This document shows, in pieces, positions 1 to 6,175 of a stretch of DNA of 32,582 nucleotides (position 1 is the first letter of the stretch; each line of letters begins with the position of its first letter). The stretch lies in contig JAFEBY010000005.1 in the NCBI GenBank assembly GCA_018242465.1, positions 1 through 32,582 of the forward strand, read 5' to 3'. The notes beneath the pieces were generated by a model. The model made no database searches. It worked only from the letters and a program-made list of their open reading frames with translations, and was not told where the DNA came from. This DNA comes from Pseudomonadota bacterium. Lineage in GTDB: Bacteria > Pseudomonadota > Gammaproteobacteria > Xanthomonadales > Xanthomonadaceae. Made by a program: the position numbers and the translations under genes.

Positions 1-2
1 AG

Positions 3-95
3 CGTCCGCACAGCGCGCATCGCTACAAGACGCCTGCCAGCGTCCGCCGCAGCTGGTTGGAAACAGATAACATCCCCACAGGACTCACTGCATAA
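3..95 (+). pseudogene. 3' end of an IS3-like transposase (partial, cut by window edge)
   Basis: The third frame is open from the window edge to a TAA at 93-95 and encodes 30 residues. It begins RPHSAHRYKTPAS, which resembles the C-terminal signature of DDE integrase-core transposases of the IS3 type (RPHSALGYRTPAE). Only the last tens of residues are present, so nothing can be said about whether the gene is intact to the left. No terminal inverted repeat of the insertion sequence is obvious after the stop. The match is short and is read by eye. A transposase fits the island setting. Confidence 0.45.
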
Positions 96-509
96 CTGGC
101 TACAAATTACGTACGCAGGTCAGTGGCTCTTCTCATTCTTTGTATCGATGAGAAGAAGACCAGCGCGATACGCCGCCGCGGCAACTGACGAGTGCTCTTT
201 GGCACGGCTGAAAGTTTTGACACTTGCGTGATAGATAGACATTGCGACTCCAGTGACGGCCTTCTTTTGTTATGAAGGAGTTTTCGAAGTTGGCAATAGC
301 GAGAAATTATTTTTCTTTGCGGGGTTGAGGGGCAACGCCCCTTGCGCACGCGTCACTCGATAGAGGGATGCCTAAGTGCGCTCTTCGCTCTTTCTGTTGA
401 GTTTGATTTTGCGGTTGTTTTGGATTTTTACTCATCCTTACATGCGCGCATCTTGACGAAACGATACGCCGCGCTTTCGATGGATTGTCACAATCATCCA
501 AAGATACAT
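96..509. other. Gene-poor 414-bp spacer holding an oriT-like site
   Basis: No convincing gene is seen between the transposase tail and the traD-like gene; the open frames here have poor composition and no ribosome site. The stretch holds an AT-rich segment around 296-320, a small GGGGC-AAC-GCCCC hairpin at 329-341 and, just after it, the oriT-like sequence described separately. It could also carry the promoter of the traD-like gene, but no clear sigma-70 boxes were identified. Confidence 0.5.
352..385 (+). other. Candidate origin of transfer (oriT), MOBQ type
   Basis: A short imperfect inverted repeat (TCaCTC-GATA-GAGgGA, 353-368) is followed by TAAGTGCG at 373-380 and CTCT at 381-384. The RSF1010/R1162 oriT, as I recall it, has a CTCGAAGAG hairpin core, seven bases, then TAAATGCG, nicked before CCCT. 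Here the core is CTCGATAGAG, the gap to TAA is also seven bases, and the predicted nick would fall between 380 and 381. The site lies about 130 bp upstream of a TraD/MobC-family gene, the usual neighbourhood for such an origin. Similarity is by eye and from memory; no relaxase gene is in view. Confidence 0.5.
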
Positions 510-827
510 ATGAGCACAAGCCAAAAACTGCACAGCCAGATTGAGCGAGCCACGAAGCGATTGGCACAATCTCAAGCACGCGAATTGCTCACGGCCCAGC
601 GAAACGCGAATAGAAAGAAGGCCGCAGAAAAGCGCAGGCTGTTTGAACAGCGCAAGCGAATTGGCGATGCAGTCATCGCAGCCGGATGTGGAGATTTACC
701 TGAAAGCGAAATCGTCGGCGCGCTTCTTCTGTATCTCGGCGATAGCCCAGATGATGCTGCGCGCGAGAATTTGCGTGCTATTGGAAAAGCGCATCTTGCG
801 GCGGCGGCAGGCCAACGAAAGCACTGA
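510..827 (+). CDS. TraD/MobC-family conjugal transfer (relaxosome) protein
   Basis: A 105-residue protein. Residues 1-50 form a highly charged helical region (repeated K/R/E with AQRNANRKKAAEKRRLFEQRKR). A compact segment follows (IGDAVIAAGCGDLPESEIVGALLLYL), the layout of Ti-plasmid-type TraD accessory proteins: a basic helix, then an IG-x-hydrophobic-AAG segment and a GALL motif. Family members assist a MobA/TraA relaxase at oriT. The ATG at 510 is chosen because the upstream extension in the same frame (possible starts 342 TTG and 480 ATG) looks non-coding; no strong Shine-Dalgarno is seen. The oriT-like site lies just upstream. The relaxase partner is absent from the window and may lie to the left or be lost. 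Family assignment is likely but made without a search. Confidence 0.65.
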   Translation: MSTSQKLHSQIERATKRLAQSQARELLTAQRNANRKKAAEKRRLFEQRKRIGDAVIAAGCGDLPESEIVGALLLYLGDSPDDAARENLRAIGKAHLAAAAGQRKH

Positions 828-861
828 CCCGACTTACAGGCCAGTGCGTGAAACTGGGTCG

Positions 862-1326
862 TCAGACCCAGCCTCGGTTTGCCAGGCTGACGAAGCCGTC
901 GGCGCTCACCACGATGTGGTCGAGCAACCGGATGTCGAGGAGGCTCAACGCTTCCTTGAGGCGACTGGTGACGGAACGGTCTGCCGTTGAGGGTTCCAAA
1001 TTGCCCGAGGGGTGATTGTGAAATGCGATCACGCAGGCGGCATTAAGCGTCAGGGCGCGACGGGCGACTTCGCGGGGGTGGACTTCAGCGCCATCAAGCG
1101 AGCCGAGAAACAGGTCTTCGACGGCCAGAATCTGATGCCGGACGTCCAGGAAGATGCACCCGAAGACTTCACGGTCGAAGTGGCCGCAGCGGGACCGGAG
1201 GTAGCGACCGGCGGCGGCGGGCTCGGCAATCTTGCCCAGGCGTTTCAGGCGGCGATGCAGGATGACTTCTGCGGCGGCGAGGATGTGTTCGTCGGTTTGC
1301 TGGACAGCGGGGTTCTTGGTTCGCAT
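862..1326 (-). CDS. radC: RadC-like JAB/MPN-domain protein (short mobile-element form)
   Basis: A 154-residue protein of the RadC family. The zinc-metalloprotease-like JAMM signature is complete: E53 in EVFG, then H103-x-H105-P-S107-G with PSTAD ending in D116. The N-terminal helix-hairpin-helix part of full-length chromosomal RadC (about 220 residues) is reduced, as in the many short RadC copies on genomic islands and plasmids. The name is historical: a DNA-repair role is not established and the molecular function is unknown. The ATG at 1326 is preceded by GGGAGA about eight bases upstream; an open extension to 1476 exists but is not needed. It is transcribed towards the traD-like gene, ending tail to tail with it. 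Confidence 0.9.
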   Translation of the reverse strand: MRTKNPAVQQTDEHILAAAEVILHRRLKRLGKIAEPAAAGRYLRSRCGHFDREVFGCIFLDVRHQILAVEDLFLGSLDGAEVHPREVARRALTLNAACVIAFHNHPSGNLEPSTADRSVTSRLKEALSLLDIRLLDHIVVSADGFVSLANRGWV

Positions 1327-1568
1327 GGCTTCGTCTCCCGAGGCGACATGCCTCGTGGACACACATGGGCGAAGCGCAAAAGCCGTCCTGACACCCCACA
1401 GGGGCCGGAACGCATGTGGAGGAGGCCCGTGCCCTTGTCTGGACGGTAGGTGAGCCAGGGTTCCACATGAAGGCAAAGACCGGGAGACTAAGTGCAGAAC
1501 TAATCGTAACCAACAATTAATCGTATTCCTTGCACTAAGCCGGAACGCGCTAGACGACCAAGGGGTGG
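1327..1568. promoter_or_regulatory. radC upstream region with a repeated 8-mer
   Basis: This 242-bp gap precedes radC on the minus strand. The octamer TAATCGTA occurs twice, at 1501-1508 and 1518-1525, 17 bp apart, about one and a half helical turns. Near-complementary CTAAGTGCA and TGCACTAAG elements flank the pair, at about 1489 and 1531. Such an arrangement could be a repressor site, but no convincing promoter boxes were found. Confidence 0.25.
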
Positions 1569-1997
1569 CTAGGATTTGCTATCCGGGCGCCCTAGCACAT
1601 CGAGCACCAGCCACAATTTGTGACCGGCGTTGATTGTCTCAATCAAGGAAATCACCTCAAGGCCAATGGCGAACATCACCGAAATCCGCAAGGGGTTCCC
1701 TGTCAAAAATGCCGCCGAAAGGGCAAAGGCTAACGTCACAAAGTGAAGGGCTGCGGCTCTGAACAACGCGACGAGCAGTTGATGATGGTGGCCCGTCTTG
1801 CGCATGTTGGCCGTCAGTTGCCGCTCTGGCATCGTGACAATCATCGCAAGGGCCGTCAGCATGAAGCCGAAGACGACACCACTCACACTTGCAAGAGATG
1901 CCCCGAGTGACCAGAGACGAGTTTGGTCGTAGTCGCCACATTTCCATGCAGCGACACTGGCCGCGATTCCAAGCAGCGGGCTAACGAGCCAGCGCAT
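1569..1997 (-). CDS. Small integral membrane protein, partner of the 294-aa gene
   Basis: A 142-residue protein not assigned to a family. Hydrophobic stretches suggest about four membrane spans: near residues 4-20, 28-52 (LGASLASVSGVVFGFMLTALAMIV), 76-97 (ALFRAAALHFVTLAFALSAAFL) and 102-120. A charged loop, roughly residues 55-72, includes PERQLTANMRK. The ATG at 1997 lies inside the end of the upstream gene, whose stop is at 1981-1983, so the two genes overlap by 17 bp and are probably translationally coupled. A GTG at 2006 is an alternative start. The pairing of a soluble protein with a small membrane protein in an island is typical of two-gene phage-defence modules with a membrane effector, but that role is inference only. 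Confidence 0.65.
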   Translation of the reverse strand: MRWLVSPLLGIAASVAAWKCGDYDQTRLWSLGASLASVSGVVFGFMLTALAMIVTMPERQLTANMRKTGHHHQLLVALFRAAALHFVTLAFALSAAFLTGNPLRISVMFAIGLEVISLIETINAGHKLWLVLDVLGRPDSKS

Positions 1998-2865
1998 CGT
2001 CTCCACCCGACAAGATTTCAGTCACGCTCGGTGACAGTTCCCGCCACGCCCGTTTCAGTGCCCCCAGCATCTCGGCTGCCAATGGATAGCGGCCATCATG
2101 GTCAATCTCAACCGTCGTATTCACTCGGTCCGCAAGAAGGTCGATGGGGTATTCCAAACCATCTTCGATGACGACCACCTTCGCGCTGGTTGCAAGCCCC
2201 GCTCGTATGAAGTCGCGGGCTGCGGTTGTCCATCGAGCGGTGAGTGCATGCTGCGCGGTCGTGGCCAGACGTCCATTGATTGCGGATTGCACGAAAAGAC
2301 TGTCGCCGCCACCACCGGAAAGGACTTCCAGAATCTCCCGAGAGAACGGCGTCCCTTGGAACAGGTCGGGGTTAGTAGGCCGAGCAATACGCAACATGAC
2401 CTTCTTCAATTCAAGGCCGCCTGCCAGAATTCTCTGAAGCGCCTCCGGCATGATGATTGGGTCGGCTGTCACCCTGGTCCCAATCAGTTCTTGGAGCAAG
2501 CGTGCGAAGTGATTGACGCTACTGGCATGCTGGTTCGACTGCCACAAGATGACATCGTAGGCAGGGATGACCAGGAAGAAGTTCTTTTCAATCAGACCGG
2601 CGTTCTCGGCAATATCGAGTTCCTCGCCCTCTTCACCTGGGGCACCGACCAGCGGGAGGTCGCTCTGCCGGAATTTACGAAACTGACCGAAGAAACTGAC
2701 TGGACCTGTCTGCGGGGCCACCCGCCAGAAGTCGCGAATGTAACCGCCTGTTTCGGCAGAAAAATTACCAGCGGCGATGACCTGCTGGAGGGCATCCGTG
2801 CAGGTGGCAACCTCACCACTTTGACGGATGTTCAGTTGAAAAGCGTCAATCCTGTAAGTCGGCAT
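1981..2865 (-). CDS. Uncharacterised 294-aa protein (possibly DUF6731-like)
   Basis: A 294-residue soluble protein. Visible features are a FGQFRKFRQSDLPLVG segment near residues 59-74, an acidic GEEGEELDIAEN stretch at about 77-88, a mid-protein VIPAYDVILWQSNQHAS block, and a C-terminal KVVVIEDGLEYPIDLLADRV block. The pattern reminds me of the DUF6731 family of island proteins, but I cannot confirm this. No catalytic motif is recognised. The ATG at 2865 has GGGGAG three bases upstream. It overlaps the membrane-protein gene by 17 bp, so the two are very likely one transcription unit. Confidence 0.6.
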   Translation of the reverse strand: MPTYRIDAFQLNIRQSGEVATCTDALQQVIAAGNFSAETGGYIRDFWRVAPQTGPVSFFGQFRKFRQSDLPLVGAPGEEGEELDIAENAGLIEKNFFLVIPAYDVILWQSNQHASSVNHFARLLQELIGTRVTADPIIMPEALQRILAGGLELKKVMLRIARPTNPDLFQGTPFSREILEVLSGGGGDSLFVQSAINGRLATTAQHALTARWTTAARDFIRAGLATSAKVVVIEDGLEYPIDLLADRVNTTVEIDHDGRYPLAAEMLGALKRAWRELSPSVTEILSGGDDALAR

Positions 2866-2963
2866 AGGCTCCCCATTGTCCTGTTCCCCGTCGCATAGGC
2901 TGCGACCCCAGGAAACACTACCATTCTGGCGCTTATGGGTATTCTTTGCTCAGTTGGTTCACA

Positions 2964-3236
2964 ATGGCTATCACGACGCTGGCTAACCGGGGATGGTCCG
3001 TGAGCAAGTTCTTAATTTTTGTATCAGACTCAGTTTCTGCAAGCCCATGGTGGTCTATTCTCTTTGCATTGGGCTTTATCGTTTGCTCTTCTTCAGCGTT
3101 AATCTTTTTTAGGTGGCATGAGGAACACTCTGAAGAACAAGAAAATTTCTATCTAGTGCTAGCCTTAGTAGGGTTGGTGGTTTTCTTCATATCGGCGATT
3201 ATGATTTGGCGCGGTCTCCCTACAACGGGCATTTAA
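2964..3236 (+). CDS. Small two-span membrane protein, unknown
   Basis: A 90-residue ORF. It has two clear hydrophobic segments, residues about 30-50 (WWSILFALGFIVCSSSALIFF) and 63-83 (FYLVLALVGLVVFFISAIMIW), separated by an acidic loop (HEEHSEEQEN). The frame opens at a TTG (2946); the ATG at 2964 is preferred although no Shine-Dalgarno is evident. It runs divergently from the 294-aa gene across a gap of about 100 bp. It could be an orphan membrane component of an island system, but nothing identifies it. Confidence 0.45.
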   Translation: MAITTLANRGWSVSKFLIFVSDSVSASPWWSILFALGFIVCSSSALIFFRWHEEHSEEQENFYLVLALVGLVVFFISAIMIWRGLPTTGI

Positions 3237-3414
3237 CACCCGCATACATGCAAGTGAGCATTTCTGCGAAGAGAATGAAACCACCGAAAATGGTGATTAA
3301 ATATATTCGATGCTTACGCGGTTGCGAAGAAAACCATACATAGCCGCCTTCAGCGTGAGCATGTTTGAATCTGCACGCCGTGCAAATTACCTTCGCTGTC
3401 GCTTTAGAAAACAT
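3220..3414 (-). CDS. Possible 64-aa membrane protein with a CxxC motif
   Basis: This reading frame has a CTAC (C-x-x-C) motif at residues 11-14. A GGYVWFSSQPRKHR segment follows, then one strong hydrophobic helix (IYLITIFGGFILFAEML) and a short tail with further cysteines. The ATG at 3414 has only a weak AGGT upstream. The composition is more protein-like than the opposing frame. It overlaps the 3' end of the preceding plus-strand gene by 17 bp. Treat it as tentative. Confidence 0.3.
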   Translation of the reverse strand: MFSKATAKVICTACRFKHAHAEGGYVWFSSQPRKHRIYLITIFGGFILFAEMLTCMYAGVKCPL

Positions 3415-3550
3415 AAGTGCAGACCTGACCGATATCAGGACAAGTTAGCGCCAAATGAAGTGTCGTCAAGCAATGGGTTGGCTGCTCTTTTAATGTGTAA
3501 GCACCTTCCTCTACTATCCATAAGGAAGCCCTACGTGGGGGCGGCATCAA
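3237..3550. other. 314-bp stretch with no firm gene
   Basis: Apart from the tentative 64-aa minus-strand ORF, nothing is recognised here. The segment lies downstream of the exporter gene stop (3551), so transcription of the bacteriocin operon should end in or near it, yet no classical hairpin plus T-run was found. Confidence 0.3.
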
Positions 3551-5659
3551 TCAAGCCTGTACCACGCCAACCCCTTCAGGCTGCTGATGCACGACCGGCT
3601 TGAAATCCCGAACAATCTTCCCACCTTCCATCACCAGGACCCGGTCTGCGCTGGCAATCGTCTCGGGACGATGGGCAATGATGACCTTGGTCAACTTGAG
3701 ATGCTTCACCGCCTCATTCACCCAGCGCTCGCGGGCCACATCCAGATGGCTGGTCGCTTCATCCAGAATCAAGAGTCGCGGATTGCGATAAAGCGCACGC
3801 GCTAGGATGATGCGCTGCTTTTGTCCACCAGACAATGAACTGCCCATGTCGCCAATCAGGCTGTGGTAGCCCATCGGCATCGCCATGACTTCGTCGTGAA
3901 TGGCTGCAAGTTTTGCAGCATGCTCAATCCGCTCCTGGTCGAATTCATGGTCAAACAGACTGATGTTCTCGGCGATACTGCCAGCGAACAATTGGTCATC
4001 CTGCATGACCACGCCCATCATCGCTCGCAGATTGCGCGGGCCAGCCTTATGGACATCAAGGCCACCAATGCGGATATGCCCCTCGGTGGGCTTTAGAAGC
4101 CCAAGCAACAACTTGACCAGCGTCGTCTTGCCGCAGCCTGACGCCCCAACAATTGCTACTGACTCACCATCTTCAATGCGGAAGCCACAATCCTTTAGCA
4201 CCCAAGGCTCCCCATCGGCATATCGGAACCCCAGCCCATCGACTTCAATCGCCGTACTAGTTGGTGCAGCCACTTCCGGGAGGTCAAGCCCTTCTTCTGG
4301 TGAAGTAAGCACGATATCGGCCAAACGCTCGCCATGGAGGCGGAGCATACGAAACTCGACCCACTTATCGACAAGAGAGGACATTCGAGTCGCAAACTGG
4401 TCCTTGTAGGCCAGATACGCAATCAGCATGCCGACTGAAAACACGTTCTGCATGGCCAATAGAGCGCCAATCCAAATGACCGCAATGCGTTCTGCACCGA
4501 ATACGAGTTGACTCAATCCATTGAAACCCAGATTCATCCGTGCGAGCCGGACATCATTGTTGACCGTTTCGGTCATCAAATTCTCGTAAATACCTCGTCG
4601 CAGTGGTTCGAGGCCTGCCACCTTGACGCTCTGCATACCACGCAGCGTTTCCAATAGATGAGTCTGCTGCTTGGCACCGGCGACCAGTTGTTGTTCGGTA
4701 CGGTCGCGCACTGGTCTATAGGCAAAAGCGCGGATGCCGAAATATAGCCCGACCGCTGCCATCGTAATCAACGCCAGTTTCCAGCTATAAAACAGCATCA
4801 GCGCCAAGGTTACGACAGCCATCAAGCCGTCGATTATCGCCTCAATGAAACTATTGGTCAGCGTCTTCTGGATGTTCTGGACCGATGCCATACGTGAGGT
4901 GATATCCCCCAAGTGGCGCTTCTCGAAGAAATCCAATGGCAACCGGATTGCATGGGAAAAAACATTTCCCATCCATTGCAGCCCTAGCCGAGACGACAGA
5001 TAAACCACCGACCAACCACGCAATGCTCCAATGACAACTTGAAGTAGTAATGCGAGACCAAAGCCGAGGCCCAGGACAGTCAGCAAATCCTTGTCCGCCG
5101 AGACTAGCGCCTGGTCCACCACCCATTGCATGTAGAAGGGCGCGAGGATGACGAAAACCTGTAACGCGACAGACAACAACAGAATTTGCGTCAACGAAGA
5201 CCAGAGCCCCCGAATCCGTCCGGTGAGTTGGCGCGCAGTCACGGTGGGCGCAGCCTTCTGGGGCTTGAACTCCGCAGTAGGGGTCAGTTCAAGTGCAATA
5301 CCCGTAAAGTGGTTGGAGACTTCGGCGATGCTTAAAGCACGCTTTCCGATAGCAGGGTCCAGGATAGTGACCTTGGAACCCACAACCTTTTCCAATACCA
5401 CGAAGTGATTCAAGTCCCAATGCAGGATGCAGGGAAGTTTGAGTTTAGGAAGGTCATCCAACCCTAAACGCAGTGCGCGCGCCTGGAATCCCAACTGCTG
5501 GGCAATACCAATAATATGGCTGAGTTTTGCCCCCTTTAGGGAGAGCGAAAAGCGACGACGTAACTCCGAAAGTCCGATATTCAAGCCGTGCGAAGCGGCC
5601 AACATCGCCAATGAAGCAAGACCGCACTCTGAGTTCTCGGATTGGATAATTGGCTTCAT
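3551..5659 (-). CDS. Peptidase-containing ABC transporter (C39; CvaB/bacteriocin-processing exporter)
   Basis: A 702-residue exporter that cleaves double-glycine leaders and pumps the mature peptide across the inner membrane. Residues 1-130 form the C39 cysteine peptidase: Q6, catalytic C12 in SECGLAS, H85 in LNHFVVLE and D101 in ILDPA are all present. Membrane spans occupy roughly residues 155-430. The ATPase domain follows: Walker A GASGCGKT at 505-512, signature LSGGQ at 609-613, Walker B LLILDE at 629-634 and the switch histidine H663. Length and order match CvaB/LagD-type exporters and all key residues are intact. The ATG at 5659 lies 24 bp after the 51-aa gene and has a weak ribosome site, suggesting coupled translation. 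It is last in the bacteriocin operon. Confidence 0.95.
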   Translation of the reverse strand: MKPIIQSENSECGLASLAMLAASHGLNIGLSELRRRFSLSLKGAKLSHIIGIAQQLGFQARALRLGLDDLPKLKLPCILHWDLNHFVVLEKVVGSKVTILDPAIGKRALSIAEVSNHFTGIALELTPTAEFKPQKAAPTVTARQLTGRIRGLWSSLTQILLLSVALQVFVILAPFYMQWVVDQALVSADKDLLTVLGLGFGLALLLQVVIGALRGWSVVYLSSRLGLQWMGNVFSHAIRLPLDFFEKRHLGDITSRMASVQNIQKTLTNSFIEAIIDGLMAVVTLALMLFYSWKLALITMAAVGLYFGIRAFAYRPVRDRTEQQLVAGAKQQTHLLETLRGMQSVKVAGLEPLRRGIYENLMTETVNNDVRLARMNLGFNGLSQLVFGAERIAVIWIGALLAMQNVFSVGMLIAYLAYKDQFATRMSSLVDKWVEFRMLRLHGERLADIVLTSPEEGLDLPEVAAPTSTAIEVDGLGFRYADGEPWVLKDCGFRIEDGESVAIVGASGCGKTTLVKLLLGLLKPTEGHIRIGGLDVHKAGPRNLRAMMGVVMQDDQLFAGSIAENISLFDHEFDQERIEHAAKLAAIHDEVMAMPMGYHSLIGDMGSSLSGGQKQRIILARALYRNPRLLILDEATSHLDVARERWVNEAVKHLKLTKVIIAHRPETIASADRVLVMEGGKIVRDFKPVVHQQPEGVGVVQA

Positions 5660-5683
5660 GCCACAGAGGCGCCGCGCACGCGA

Positions 5684-5839
5684 TTAACGAGAGAGTTTTC
5701 TATAAACGAATACGGCAAGGAGAATCCCAAAAAAAATCACGCCGTAACGGACAAAAAAATACTTGTAGAAAAATGCGGAAGTGACGACTGCCACTAGGCA
5801 AATTCCGAGGGCAACCAACAATGGCATGACAGTCTTCAC
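5684..5839 (-). CDS. 51-aa two-helix membrane protein, candidate bacteriocin immunity protein
   Basis: A short gene between precursor and exporter. It starts at GTG 5839, with AAGGAG six bases upstream; an in-frame ATG at 5827 lacks that spacing. The product has two hydrophobic helices (MPLLVALGICLVAVVTSAFF and VIFFGILLAVFVYRK) separated by YKYFFVRYG, and ends RKLSR. Small membrane proteins in this operon position are commonly immunity proteins protecting the producer, but no sequence family is recognised, so immunity is inferred from position and topology. A transport accessory is the main alternative. The stop at 5684 is 24 bp from the exporter start. Confidence 0.75.
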   Translation of the reverse strand: MKTVMPLLVALGICLVAVVTSAFFYKYFFVRYGVIFFGILLAVFVYRKLSR

Positions 5840-5852
5840 AGAAATCTCCTTG

Positions 5853-5880
5853 CTGGTGCCAGCATTAATGCTGGCACCAG
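5853..5880 (-). promoter_or_regulatory. 28-bp perfect palindrome between bacteriocin and downstream genes
   Basis: CTGGTGCCAGCAT is followed by TA and then its exact complement, giving a perfect 28-bp palindrome. On the operon strand it begins ten bases after the bacteriocin stop codon, and the AAGGAG of the next gene lies directly after it. There is no T-run, so full termination is unlikely. An intercistronic mRNA hairpin that protects or partly terminates the abundant precursor transcript, or limits translation of the next gene, is the simplest reading. A dyad protein-binding site is also possible. Confidence 0.7.
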
Positions 5881-5889
5881 TTTAGAACA

Positions 5890-6102
5890 TTAGTGGGCGA
5901 GGATATAACCGACGCCGGCGCCCACGCCGATAGCAAAGCCAACTGCTCCGCCGGCAATCCCGCCAACAGGACCACCGCAAACAAGTCCTACGCCAGTTCC
6001 CATCACGGCGGAAGCCCATCCCGAAGCAAGGGTGAAAGCGACATCACCAGCAATCGTGCCGCCATCAACCATTCCGATTTCATTTGCAGTCAACTCTTGC
6101 AT
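5890..6102 (-). CDS. Double-glycine-leader bacteriocin precursor (class II / microcin V-like)
   Basis: A 70-residue precursor. Residues 1-15 (MQELTANEIGMVDGG) are a textbook double-glycine leader, with the hydrophobic and acidic positions expected before GG, matching the C39 peptidase encoded downstream. The predicted mature peptide is 55 residues, very rich in glycine and alanine with many small-xxx-small repeats (for example GGPVGGIAGGAVG), suggesting a membrane-inserting helix pair. It has a single cysteine, C42, so no internal disulfide can form. AGGAG lies six bases before the ATG. It is flanked by the HlyD-type adaptor upstream and the candidate immunity and exporter genes downstream. 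The exact target range cannot be read from sequence. Confidence 0.9.
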   Translation of the reverse strand: MQELTANEIGMVDGGTIAGDVAFTLASGWASAVMGTGVGLVCGGPVGGIAGGAVGFAIGVGAGVGYILAH

Positions 6103-6175
6103 TTCATACTCCTATTTTCAGCACATTCCCCTGCGCCACGGGTTTCCCGGGACCCTCCCGAAAATCTTCACTACG

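Noticed and set aside
107..349. 80-codon minus-strand frame
   Set aside because: It has a very basic, low-complexity-like composition, no ribosome site and no motif, and lies in the spacer holding the oriT-like site.
2098..2898. 266-codon open frame on the plus strand
   Set aside because: Opposes the 294-aa minus-strand gene, which has a ribosome site, protein-like composition and an overlapping partner gene.
6103..6175. Second bacteriocin precursor or hairpin terminator between adaptor and precursor genes
   Set aside because: No double-glycine leader in any frame of this 73-bp gap and only weak GC-rich self-complementarity.
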